Shown here one piece after another: positions 10,874 through 21,500 of a DNA stretch of 64,000 bases. The number at the start of each line of letters is the position of its first letter. Position 1 is the first letter of the stretch. The notes beneath the pieces were generated by a model. The model was not told where the DNA came from. It saw only the letters and a list, made by a program, of their open reading frames with translations, and searched no databases. The DNA lies in NCBI GenBank assembly GCA_947649645.1, contig CANSSP010000010.1, forward strand, positions 1 to 64,000, read 5' to 3'. This stretch comes from an uncultured Roseburia sp. GTDB lineage: Bacteria; Bacillota; Clostridia; Lachnospirales; Lachnospiraceae. The position numbers were made by a program, and so were the translations under genes.

Positions 10874-11455
10874 ATGAATAAAACCAAAAGTTACAATCAG
10901 AAATCCGCATGCCACCGCGACGCCCGCGTGCGTTGCACGCGCATGATCATCCGGGATGCCTTTCTGGAACTGTTAAAAGAAAAACCGCTCTCCAGAATTA
11001 CTGTAAAAGAAATCTGTGCGCTCGCAGAACTCAACCGCACCACGTTCTACAAGCACTACAAAGATCCCGCCGACCTGCTGAATACGCTCGAAAACGAGGC
11101 AATCGACCAGCTTCTGACCCTGATCGAAGAATGTGCCGGACAGAATCCAGAGCAGATTCTTGTGCCGGTCTTTCACACACTCAGACAACATTACGATCTG
11201 TTTGAGTGTTTTGTATCCGCAGACAAAGACAAAAGCTTTCCCCGACGCCTCGCCGTCCGCTGTTTCGAAAAAATATGCGCGACCGCCCGGCAGGAGAGCG
11301 ACGCCGACAGCCATACCCCCGCGGAGCCGCTGCGTTTCAGCTACATGGCCGGCGGCGTCAGCGGCGTTATTGAATACTGGCTGCAAAGCGGGATGAAGGA
11401 ATCTCCGGAAATCATTGCCAGAACGATTCAGGCGTTCCATTCTTCCCTGGCATGA
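10874..11455 (+). CDS. TetR/AcrR family regulator
   Basis: ITVKEICALAELNRTTFYKHYKDPADLL HTH. Confidence 0.85.
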   Translation: MNKTKSYNQKSACHRDARVRCTRMIIRDAFLELLKEKPLSRITVKEICALAELNRTTFYKHYKDPADLLNTLENEAIDQLLTLIEECAGQNPEQILVPVFHTLRQHYDLFECFVSADKDKSFPRRLAVRCFEKICATARQESDADSHTPAEPLRFSYMAGGVSGVIEYWLQSGMKESPEIIARTIQAFHSSLA

Positions 11456-11498
11456 TTTATCACCGTCGATCCGGATAAAACCGGCATGGAGGATTATT

Positions 11499-12710
11499 AT
11501 GACAACCGATGAGAAAGTATCCTTTTTCCTGGAACTTATCAACTGCAGTTATCCACTGTATCACTGGTATTTCGACGCATCGCTTCAGTTCCGGTCTACT
11601 GACTGGCAGAAAGAACTCTTTTCCGGCGATTTTTTCTCCTACATCGGATTTCGCGAACAGATCTTAAAACACATCGCCGAAGGAAACCGCGTCCCTGTCA
11701 TCCTGGAAGCCGAGTCCAATCTTCTCTGGATCGCCGGCTTTTCTTTCAATGGGGCAGAACTCTTAAGCTGCCATCTGATCGGCCCGACCCTGACCGGCCG
11801 CGACACTCCCATGCTGATTAAAAAGAAGCTGGATTCTTTTGAACTGACCGCAAAACTCCGCTCAAGTGTGTTTAAAGTACTCGACCAGATTCCCGTCGTT
11901 CCGACCAACATTTTAAGACAGTACGCAATCATGCTTCACCACTGTCTGAACCAGGAGAAATGCTCGCTCTACGACGTCCCCTTCCTGAATACGGTTCCGC
12001 CTGAAAAGACACAGACAGCGCGCACGCAATCCCCCGATCACGGCGGCATCTGGATCAGGGAACAGCATCTCCTGAACATGTTTGCGAACGGAGACCCACG
12101 GTACCGGGAGGCCCTCAGACAGTGTTATTCTCTGAGTGACGGCGTGAAGGCAGACACCGGAAACGCTTTGCGGGACCGGAAAAATACCTGCATCGTACTT
12201 CTCACCCTCTGTTCCCGCTCCTGCATTAACGGCGGTCTCCCCCCTGCGATCGCCTACGACCTCAACGACTATTACGTCCTAAAGATTGAAGAATGCGGCT
12301 CTTTAACCGCCCTCGCAGACCTGTGTGACAAAATGCTGGAAGACTACGTAAACCGGGTACAGGAAATACGAAACCACTCTTCTGTTTCCAGTCTGATCCA
12401 GAACGCATGCGATTATATCCGCACGCACATCACAGAGCAGCTGACCATCGCCGATCTGGCAAAACGCACCGGCTACTCGGAATACTATTTCTCCCACAAA
12501 TTCAAAAAGGAAACAGGCTGCAGCGTCAATGATTTTATCCTGAAAGAAAAAATTGAGCAGGCAAAACTGATGCTGGCCGGGACAAGCGACACCATTCAGT
12601 CGATCAGCGACAGCCTCTCTTTCGGAAACCGCAGTTACTTTTATACCTGTTTCCAGAAACAGACCGGCCTCTCCCCGAGTGAATACCGCAGACAGAACGG
12701 AAAGGTATGA
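11499..12710 (+). CDS. AraC family transcriptional regulator
   Basis: C-terminal double HTH (LTIADLAKRTGYSEYYFSHKFKKETGCSVNDFI...SISDSLSFGNRSYFYTCFQKQTGLSPSEYR). Confidence 0.93.
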   Translation: MTTDEKVSFFLELINCSYPLYHWYFDASLQFRSTDWQKELFSGDFFSYIGFREQILKHIAEGNRVPVILEAESNLLWIAGFSFNGAELLSCHLIGPTLTGRDTPMLIKKKLDSFELTAKLRSSVFKVLDQIPVVPTNILRQYAIMLHHCLNQEKCSLYDVPFLNTVPPEKTQTARTQSPDHGGIWIREQHLLNMFANGDPRYREALRQCYSLSDGVKADTGNALRDRKNTCIVLLTLCSRSCINGGLPPAIAYDLNDYYVLKIEECGSLTALADLCDKMLEDYVNRVQEIRNHSSVSSLIQNACDYIRTHITEQLTIADLAKRTGYSEYYFSHKFKKETGCSVNDFILKEKIEQAKLMLAGTSDTIQSISDSLSFGNRSYFYTCFQKQTGLSPSEYRRQNGKV

Positions 12711-12941
12711 TCTTTTGTTCTGTCTGCAGCACTGTCGGCAAACGATACACGATTCCTTAATCTGTCTCTTATTGTTACATTATTCATCTATATGTTCCCA
12801 ATCTGCACAGACAGACACATAACTGTCAGATTTCCAAACATTCTCCCGAATTTTCAGACACCCTTCTTCATTTTTCCCGATATAATTCTTTCAGAAACAC
12901 ACGGCAGAGCCGTAACAAAAGATACTATGGAGGGTTTTGTT

Positions 12942-14426
12942 ATGTCAAATGAAAAAAAACCAGGTCAAAGCGAAATCGACGGTGTAACGTACCGCCGCGC
13001 CAGAATGTGGCAGATCATCCTCGTCTCAATGAACGCCTTTATCGGCATGAGCTTTTACAGCCTGATGGGCCTGGCCAGCTACAGCGCCAGCATCGGATTC
13101 GGCATCGCAACTGTGGCCGTGGGCGGGATCCTGACGTTCACCCGCATCTTCGACGCGATCACGGATCCCATGCTCGCATTCATCTACGACAAGGTCAACA
13201 CACGATTCGGAAAGGTCCGTATTCTGATGGTCAGCGGCTGGCTGATTATGGTGCTCGCCGTCCTCTTCATGTACAACTGGGCGGCCGGCAAAGGCCACGG
13301 CATCGTCATGTTTATCATTTTGTACATGATCTACATCATCGGCTATACCCTTTTTAACATGACGGGACAGACGCTGTACGCCCTGATGACCAACGACCCG
13401 AAGCAGCGCCCCATGATCGGCGTCTACAGCACCATCTTCAACTATATCGTTCCGATCGCCTTAAGCCTGATCTTCTACACGAAGCTGATGCCGAAATACG
13501 GCGGATTCAGCCTCGAATTTCTGGCAGCGGCCTGCCAGACTGCCGTCGCGCTCTCCGCAGCCGGCATTATCGCAGCCTGCATCGGCATCTCGGAATTTGA
13601 CAAACCGGAAAACTTTATGGGCACGACCACAAAAAAAGAAAAGCTTAAGCTTTCCGATATGATTGAGGTTCTGAAAAACAACCGTCCCCTGCAGTGCTAT
13701 ATCGCCTCCGGCGCTTCGGACAAAATCGCGCAGCAGGTAGCCAGCCAGTCGATTATCTCCACAATGCTGGGAGGCATTATTATCGGCGACATGTCGATCT
13801 CGACGATGCTTAGCACGGTCAGCATTATCCCCTCGATCCTGTTCGCTTTTATCGGGGCAGGCTACGCGCGGAAACACGGCAACAAAAAGACGATCGTCAC
13901 CTGGACGTACATGTGCATCTACGTCACCGTCGCAACCATCGCCTTTTTCTGTTTCCTGCACATGGGCGGCAGCACACGCAATATCTCCGTTTCCATGCCA
14001 CTGATGATTCTCTATGTCGTTCTTACCCTGCTGGCGAACGCCACAAAAATGTGTGTCACAACCGGAAACAACGCCTTTATGGCCGATGTCATCGACTATG
14101 AGCTTGACCGCGGCGGCAGATATATCCCGGCCGTCGTATCTGGCGTCTACAGCCTGATCGACAAGCTTGTCTCCTCCGTGAGCGCACTGATCGCCACGGG
14201 CGCGGTCGCACTGATCGGATACCGCGAAACCATGCCGCAGCCGACCGACACGCTGACGCCGGGTATTTTCTGGATGACGATGGCGCTGATGTACGGCCTT
14301 CCCCTGACCGGCTGGGTTGTCACGCTGATTGCCATGCGTTACTGTTCACTGGGCAAAGAGGAAATGGTGGAGGTTCAGAAACGGATTGCGGAAAAGAAAG
14401 CCGCGGCCAGACAAAGCATATCATAA
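12942..14426 (+). CDS. MFS transporter, GPH (glycoside-pentoside-hexuronide):cation symporter family
   Basis: Multiple TM segments; DAITDPMLAFIYDKVNTRFGKVR signature. Confidence 0.88.
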   Translation: MSNEKKPGQSEIDGVTYRRARMWQIILVSMNAFIGMSFYSLMGLASYSASIGFGIATVAVGGILTFTRIFDAITDPMLAFIYDKVNTRFGKVRILMVSGWLIMVLAVLFMYNWAAGKGHGIVMFIILYMIYIIGYTLFNMTGQTLYALMTNDPKQRPMIGVYSTIFNYIVPIALSLIFYTKLMPKYGGFSLEFLAAACQTAVALSAAGIIAACIGISEFDKPENFMGTTTKKEKLKLSDMIEVLKNNRPLQCYIASGASDKIAQQVASQSIISTMLGGIIIGDMSISTMLSTVSIIPSILFAFIGAGYARKHGNKKTIVTWTYMCIYVTVATIAFFCFLHMGGSTRNISVSMPLMILYVVLTLLANATKMCVTTGNNAFMADVIDYELDRGGRYIPAVVSGVYSLIDKLVSSVSALIATGAVALIGYRETMPQPTDTLTPGIFWMTMALMYGLPLTGWVVTLIAMRYCSLGKEEMVEVQKRIAEKKAAARQSIS

Positions 14427-14450
14427 GGCAGACACGAAAGGAGACACGCC

Positions 14451-16667
14451 ATGCGCAATATTACACCCTTAAAAGATAACTGGATTTTTATCAAAAACGC
14501 TGCAGACGCTGCGGCGGCAGTCGCCGCAGCGTCTGCAGCCGAAAATACCATCTCCCTCCCGCACACCTGGAACGCTGTGGACGGGCAGGACGGCGGCAAC
14601 GATTACCACAGAGGCACATGCTACTATGTAAGACATCTTACAGAGCCGGATACCGGCAATTTACGGCAGACTTACCTGGAATTTTCAGGCGCTGCCATGA
14701 CGGCCGACGTCTATTTAAACGGCAAAAAACTGGCGCACCACGAGGGCGGTTACTCCACCTTCCGCGTCAACGTCACAAAACATCTCACAAATGACAGTAC
14801 GCTCGTCGTCGCCGTCAGCAACGAAGACAACACCACCATATACCCCCAGAAGGCGGACTTCACTTTCTACGGCGGCCTCTACCGCATGGTAAATCTGATC
14901 ACCGTGCCCGAAACGCACTTTGCACTGGACTACTGCGGCACTCCGGGTATCAGGGTAACGCCCGTCGTTAACCTTCACGATCACAGCGCCAGCGTCACCG
15001 CCGAGGCATGGACCACGGGCCTGTGTGAACGCGTATCTTTCACCGTAAACGGGGAGACAAAGACCGTCGCATGTGCCGACGGCCATGCCACAGCCGTATT
15101 TTCCATCGAAAACGTCCACCTCTGGGACGGGGTGAACGACCCGTTTCTCTACACCGCGGAAGCCTTCCTCGAGAGCGGGGACGCCGTAAAAACACGCTTT
15201 GGCTGCCGCCGCTATGAAATTGACCCGCAGAAAGGATTTCTCTTAAACGGGCGCTCCTTCCCCCTGCGCGGCGTCTCCCGCCACCAGGATTTTAAAGGCG
15301 TCGGAAACGCGCTGACCCTTAATCATCACAAAAAGGACATGGAAATCATCCGGGAAATCGGAGCGAACACCCTGCGCCTCGCCCATTACCAGCACGCACA
15401 GGAATTTTATGATCTCTGTGATGAAAACGGACTGATCGTCTGGGCCGAAATTCCCTACATCACCATGCACATGAAAGACGGCCGCGCAAACACCCTCTCT
15501 CAGATGGAAGAACTGATCGTACAAAATTATAATCACCCCTCCATCGCTGTGTGGGGGCTCTCCAACGAAATCACGGCAGCCAGTGTGGTGAACGAAGATC
15601 TGCTGGAAAACCACCGTCTGTTAAACGACCTGTGTCACAGACTGGATGCCACCCGGCCGACCACGATGGCAAACGTCTTTATGCTGGAAACCGACAGCCC
15701 CATTCTGGAAATCCCGGACGTCAACAGCTACAACCTCTATTTCGGCTGGTATCTGGGCGGGCTGGAACAGAACGATGAATTTTTTGACGCATACCACGCA
15801 AAATACCCTGAGCGCTGTATCGGTTTTTCAGAATACGGCGCGGACGCAAACCCGCAGTATCAGTCAGATATGCCGCAGATGGGCGACTACACCGAAAGCT
15901 ACCAGGCCGTCTACCACGAGCACCTGCTCAGCATGATTGAGGCGCGGCCCTGGATATGGGCGACCCATGTGTGGAACCTGTTTGATTTTGCCGCAGACGG
16001 CAGGGATGAGGGCGGAAAACACGGAGAAAACCAGAAAGGCCTTGTCACCATCGACCGGAAACTAAAAAAAGACGCCTTTTACCTGTACAAGGCGGCGTGG
16101 AATAAAAAAGAGCCTTTCGTCCACCTGTGCGGCAGCCGCTACGTCGATCGCACAGAAGAACGCACGGAAATCAAGGTCTACTCGAACCAGTCTGAAGTGA
16201 CCCTTTTTGTGGACGGAAAAAAATATGACACGCAAAACGGCAGAACCGTCTTCTCCTTCCGTGTCCCGATCCGGGGGGAACACGTCATCGAGGCAAAAGC
16301 CGGGGACTGCACTGACCACATCACCATCCGGAAAGTAACCGAAAAAAATCCGGATTACCTCTATACGAAAACTTCTCCCATCGTCAACTGGTTTGACGCC
16401 GGAGAATATGACGAAACCTGCTACTGTGTCTCCGACACTCTGGCCACCATCCGCGAAAATCCAGAAGCCGGTGCCATCGTCGATCGCATGATGGCCCAGG
16501 GCGCGGCTTCCCGCGGCGATGTGGCCGACGCAGTAAAGGACAATCCCGCCCTGCAGCGCATGATGGGGCGCATGACCCTGATCAGCCTCCTCACCCAGGG
16601 CGGTGTCGACGAAGAAAGCATCCGTCAGATCAACCGCATTTTACAGGGCATCCGGAAAACGCATTAG
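14451..16667 (+). CDS. Glycoside hydrolase family 2 (beta-galactosidase/glucuronidase-like)
   Basis: SLPHTWNAVDG, RGVSRHQDFKGVGNAL, WGLSNEI, GFSEYGAD. Confidence 0.92.
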   Translation: MRNITPLKDNWIFIKNAADAAAAVAAASAAENTISLPHTWNAVDGQDGGNDYHRGTCYYVRHLTEPDTGNLRQTYLEFSGAAMTADVYLNGKKLAHHEGGYSTFRVNVTKHLTNDSTLVVAVSNEDNTTIYPQKADFTFYGGLYRMVNLITVPETHFALDYCGTPGIRVTPVVNLHDHSASVTAEAWTTGLCERVSFTVNGETKTVACADGHATAVFSIENVHLWDGVNDPFLYTAEAFLESGDAVKTRFGCRRYEIDPQKGFLLNGRSFPLRGVSRHQDFKGVGNALTLNHHKKDMEIIREIGANTLRLAHYQHAQEFYDLCDENGLIVWAEIPYITMHMKDGRANTLSQMEELIVQNYNHPSIAVWGLSNEITAASVVNEDLLENHRLLNDLCHRLDATRPTTMANVFMLETDSPILEIPDVNSYNLYFGWYLGGLEQNDEFFDAYHAKYPERCIGFSEYGADANPQYQSDMPQMGDYTESYQAVYHEHLLSMIEARPWIWATHVWNLFDFAADGRDEGGKHGENQKGLVTIDRKLKKDAFYLYKAAWNKKEPFVHLCGSRYVDRTEERTEIKVYSNQSEVTLFVDGKKYDTQNGRTVFSFRVPIRGEHVIEAKAGDCTDHITIRKVTEKNPDYLYTKTSPIVNWFDAGEYDETCYCVSDTLATIRENPEAGAIVDRMMAQGAASRGDVADAVKDNPALQRMMGRMTLISLLTQGGVDEESIRQINRILQGIRKTH
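14499..14539. repeat. Perfect 18-bp inverted repeat inside the GH2 gene
   Basis: GCTGCAGACGCTGCGGCG / gcagt / CGCCGCAGCGTCTGCAGC; encodes an Ala-rich tract AADAAAAVAAASAA. Confidence 0.97.
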
Positions 16668-17071
16668 ATATTTTTGCGGATTCTGAGAATATTCTGTCCG
16701 TCTTTATACTCATAAGAGAGCTCATCCATGCTCTTTTTGACCATATAGATACCCAGGCCGCCGATGTCGCGCTCCTCTGCGGAGAGCGACGTGTCCGGGT
16801 CCGTTTTGGCCAGCGGGTCGTACTGCACCCCGTTGTCGATAAATGTGATGACGGCCGCGAGCGGATCTTTTGTCACCTCCACACGCACCGTCGCAGGCCC
16901 GACTCCCGGGTGATAGGCGTAATGTGCAATATTGCCGAACAGCTCGTCGATGGCGATCGCAATCTGCATCTGCGCCTTCACCGGACAGCCGTATTCTTCC
17001 AGCTGCCCTTCTATAAAACATGTGACTGTTTCAATATTTTCCACCGTCGCGTCAATTGTCAGTTCTTTCAC
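16664..17071 (-). CDS. RsbW-like anti-sigma factor serine kinase (HATPase)
   Basis: AIDELFGNIAHYAY N-box, DNGVQYDPL, GGLGIYMVKKSMD. Confidence 0.88.
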   Translation of the reverse strand: MKELTIDATVENIETVTCFIEGQLEEYGCPVKAQMQIAIAIDELFGNIAHYAYHPGVGPATVRVEVTKDPLAAVITFIDNGVQYDPLAKTDPDTSLSAEERDIGGLGIYMVKKSMDELSYEYKDGQNILRIRKNI

Positions 17072-18531
17072 CGGATCTCCTCCTTCATCTGTTTTTTATA
17101 CTCAAGACAAAGCATGGTAATATCGTCAAACTGCTCCGCGCCCCCCACAAACAGATCAATATCCTCCTTTACCGCAGAAAGCAGCTCCGACGGCGGAAGC
17201 GCCGCATTTTTTCGGAGGACCGCCCCGAGCCGCTCCATGCCGTACAGCTCATTTTTCTTGTTTGTCGCCTCCGTCACGCCGTCCGTATACTGGAAAAATT
17301 TATCGCCCGCCTCAAGCTGCATGGCACCGCACCGGTATCGGATTCCCTCCATGCCTGCGAGGACAAATCCGGCCTTTATCCTGTGCGGCAGAAAGGTGTC
17401 TCCCCTTTTACAGACAAACGGGATTTCATGACCGGCATTGACAAACCGGAATTCACCCGTCACAAGGTCAAGCACGCCCTCAAATGCCGTGATAAACATC
17501 CCTTCGCTGTTGGACTCGCACAAAAGATTGTTTACCTCGGTAAATACTTCGCCCAGATCCCGGCCCGGCTGCGTATGATCTTTGATCAGGGTCTTTCCGA
17601 TCACCATAAAAAGAGCTGCCGGAACGCCTTTGCCCGAAACGTCCGCCGCCACGACGGCCAGATGGCGCTCGTCGACCATAAAAAAGTCGTAAAAGTCGCC
17701 CCCGACCTCCTTTGCCGGCTCCATCGCTGCAAACACGTCAAACTCCTCCCGCTCCGGAAACGCCGGAAAAATACAGGGCAGCATTGATTTCTGGATATTG
17801 GTGGCCACATTTAACTCCGCCGTCGTTCTGATCGTCTTTGCACTCTGGTTGATCGAATAAAAAATCATCCAGAATTCGATGACAAAAATCACGCAGACCG
17901 TGATATAGAGCAGAAAAAACCAGTGGCTGTCCGGATATATTCCCACTCCGTTCGAGACAAGGTTGATCACATAAAAGCCGATCACCGAGATAAAGAGTGC
18001 CGGGAGAAATACCACCATCTTTCCGCCGACCGCCTCGATCGTCCGATGAAGCGTCTTCCTCAGGAAACGCACATACAGGACGGAAAAGACAGCGTATACC
18101 ACAATCTTGATCGCGATAAAAAAGATCAGATTTGGTATGTCGTACGGACTTTCCCTGATAAAACCGAGTATGGGGCCTAAGAGCGTGTCTGCCGTTCCAC
18201 AGAACATAAAAGTACACACATTGGCGATCAGACACGCCATCAGCGCAATCGAAAGCTTTGTCGACCAGCTGTCCTTATATAAAAACTGAGACACGATACA
18301 GACAAGGCCGGAAAGCCCTAAAATCCCCACCGCGTCGTTGTACAGATTGACAGAATAACTGACAAACGCCAGAATATAGCCGGCAACGGCCCCGATCGTC
18401 CAGAACAGCGCCCGGACAGATCCTTTATATCTGGGTGTCAGTGTGATTCCCGTCAGCAATCCCGCAAACACAGACGCCATAAAAACAGCAAAACTCCAAA
18501 GCGCAACCGACGCCATATCAAATCCCTCCAC
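17068..18531 (-). CDS. Membrane-anchored SpoIIE/RsbU-type PP2C phosphatase
   Basis: N-terminal TM segments; EVGGDFYDFFMVDERHLAVVAADVSGKGVPAALFM; overlaps the RsbW-like gene by 4 bp. Confidence 0.9.
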   Translation of the reverse strand: MEGFDMASVALWSFAVFMASVFAGLLTGITLTPRYKGSVRALFWTIGAVAGYILAFVSYSVNLYNDAVGILGLSGLVCIVSQFLYKDSWSTKLSIALMACLIANVCTFMFCGTADTLLGPILGFIRESPYDIPNLIFFIAIKIVVYAVFSVLYVRFLRKTLHRTIEAVGGKMVVFLPALFISVIGFYVINLVSNGVGIYPDSHWFFLLYITVCVIFVIEFWMIFYSINQSAKTIRTTAELNVATNIQKSMLPCIFPAFPEREEFDVFAAMEPAKEVGGDFYDFFMVDERHLAVVAADVSGKGVPAALFMVIGKTLIKDHTQPGRDLGEVFTEVNNLLCESNSEGMFITAFEGVLDLVTGEFRFVNAGHEIPFVCKRGDTFLPHRIKAGFVLAGMEGIRYRCGAMQLEAGDKFFQYTDGVTEATNKKNELYGMERLGAVLRKNAALPPSELLSAVKEDIDLFVGGAEQFDDITMLCLEYKKQMKEEIR

Positions 18532-21500
18532 TTAAAATAAGTCCATTCCGTTCAGCGCGGACAGATACCTGTCTATGTATTCTTCTGTGATGACGCTCCA
18601 GTCTTCCCCCATCTGCCGTATGTAGCCGTCCGTGATCTCCTGTGAGACCGGAATCTCACGGCAGTCCCCGGCAGATTCACTGGTCACAAGCCCCTGCAGC
18701 TGTTCCCTGCCTTCCTCTGTCTGTCTCTTTTCTCCGAGCAGCTTCTGAAACGCATCGTCCGGCAATACTTCCATCGGATAACCAAGTTTTCGCAGGCCAA
18801 AGATCAGGCGTTCCAGCTTTAACTCCGTCGGCGGGTACACGTGAAAGACCGCCGTCTCCTCTCCCGTCGCCGCCAGCGTGACAATGCGGTGCGCCGTCTC
18901 GTCCACCGGTGAAAAATTCACGCTGCCCTCATAAAAAGACTGCGGGACGGCGCCAAGCCTGGCATAGGCCGAAAAACGCCGCGTAAATGCGTTTGAGTGC
19001 AGGTTCATCTGAAATTCGCCGTCGCGGATGCGTCCCTGCAGATTTCCGACACGCATCACTTTTATCCGAAGCCCCTCGTCCACGGCTGCCCGCAGCATCT
19101 CATACTCCGCCCGGTACTTGGAATAAATATATTTGTTGCCGATCTTTTGTCCGATATAAAAATCCTTTTCAGAAAAACAGTTTTTCTCTGCTCCTGCCTC
19201 CGCCACTCCTGCGACGCTGATCGTGGAAATCTGGCAGAGCAGCGCATTTTCTTTTTTCGCAAGAGCGATCAGATTCCGCACGCCTGCCGTGTTGATCTGC
19301 TCCAGATGATCTCCGTAGGAAAAATGCGACACATCCGCCGCACAGTTGATGATTGTATCGACCGGAAACGGGCATCCCTGTGTAAAGACGTCCGGTTCTG
19401 TGATATCACCCTCCACCACCGTCCACGTCTGCCCGTAACAGTCCGAAAAATCTTCTTCCGCATAGTAAAACAGGGAAGATTTCACCCGTCTTTCCGCCGT
19501 CCGGTTTTTCTTCGTTCTGGAAAGACAGATGATTTTTCCGCACAGTCCGGGACGCCCCAGAAGATCGATCAGGATATGAATCCCCAGATATCCCGTAACG
19601 CCGGTCAGAAGCACATTTCCCAGACAGGCATTACCTGCCTCTCTGGCTGTATGCGCGTCGATCCAGGCGTCAAATCCGCTGTAATCCAGCGATTTCAGGT
19701 CAAAGCCTTCACCGCTGCCGCTCCCCTTCCCTATTTTTTCCAACAGGAGAGACGGCGTTGGATACCGGAACAGATCTCCAAATTCAAGCTCGTTCTCCCG
19801 CAGCCCCAGCCGCTCCCCGATCAGAAGCACTGCCGACGCCGCTGCCAGAGAATCGCCTCCAAGCTCAAAAAAATTATCGTCCAGCCCGGCCTGCCGCACC
19901 GACAGAACCTCCTGAAAGACGTCGCAGACCAGCACCTCCCGCTCCGATTCCGGCCTGCGGTAAGCCCTGACATACGTAACGCTTTCCGCCTCAAGCGCCT
20001 TTATATCCATCTTCCCGTTCGGCGTCTGAGGCATCTGCGAAAGCTCCTTAAGGATGTCCGGGACCATATAAGATGTCAGCCTCGCCTTCATATGCTCCCG
20101 GAGCGCTGCGGCGTCAATCTCCGCCCCTTTGGCTGCCGTGTAAAAACCGGCCAGATGATCCGTCTTCTCGATCTTCCTTATCAGGCAGCAGCACGACGCA
20201 ATGCCCGGATAGGCGCCCATAACCGTCTCGATCTCTGAAAGCTCGATGCGCAGCCCCCGCAGTTTTACCTGCCGGTCGTTGCGCCCGCCGTAAAGCAGCC
20301 TGCCGTCCTCCAGAAAACGGCCCAGATCGCCGGTCCGGTAGAGCCTCCTGCCGTTCCAGAAGATAAACTTTTCCTCTGTCTCTTTTGGTCTGTTCCGGTA
20401 GCCGATTCCGACACCGTTTCCATACACGCAGATCTCCCCGGCCGCACCGCACGGAACCGGCCTCATCCCACGGTTAAGCAGCACAACGCCCGTATTGGCG
20501 ATCGGTCTGCCGATCGAAACCGTATCCCCGGCCCCGGTGATCGTCGCGCCGATCGTCGTCTCCGTCGGGCCGTAGCCGTTGTAGACACGGATGTGATACG
20601 TATCTGCCAGCCTTTTTGCCAGCCCCTCCGGCAGGACCTCCCCGGCCGCAAGGATCGCCTTCACACCGGAAAGCGCACCGGAAAACGCCGCGTTCTCCAG
20701 ATACGCCGCGATACGCGACGGCGTACAGTGCAGAATATCCGCCCCGTGCCTCACGATATGCGCCGCCAGCTCCCCCGCGTCGAGCATGGCCTTCTCACTG
20801 CCGAGTTCCACAAACAGTCCGTTCATCAGAGGCACAAAAATCTCAAACAGCGAAATATCAAAACAGATGGAACCGATCGCCACGATCCCACGGCCGTTCT
20901 TTGTGATGTCACGGTTGAATGGATTATTGTCCGGGTGCACAATATTGGCAATTCCCCTGTGTGTAAGCATCACACCTTTGGGCCGCCCTGTCGTTCCCGA
21001 CGTATAGATCAGATACGCCAGATCTTCCTGCCGTATTTCAGGGAACAGCTCCTCCTTTGCCTCCTCCTTCAGCAGCGCATCGATACCGATAAAATCATAC
21101 TCCGCGGCAATTCTGACATCTGCGGACGAAATCAGAAGCGCAGCCTGACTGTTTTCCAGAATATAAGAAATCCGGTCTGCCGGATAGGCCGGATCCACAG
21201 GTACAAACGCTGCTCCCGCTTTCGAGATACCAAGGACGGCCGCGATCAGACGGAAATCCCGCTTCAGCAGAAACGCGACACAGTCCCCTCTTCTTATGCC
21301 CCGCCGGATCAGCCCGCAGGCAATCCGCCCGCTCACCTCATAAAGCTCCCGGAAAGTCAGGGACGCCTCCCCCGCATACAGTGCAGGCCTGTCCCCATAG
21401 AGTGAGGCCGCGCGCGAAAAAAGCGACGGGATCGTAAGCCCCCCGTCAACCGGAAACGATTTTCCCTCAACCGACGTGACTTTGTCATATTCCGCTTTCC

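Noticed and set aside
12858-12890. TATAAT ahead of the GPH transporter as a full sigma-A promoter
   Set aside because: No acceptable -35 at 17-bp spacing; likely activator dependent, but too weak to list.
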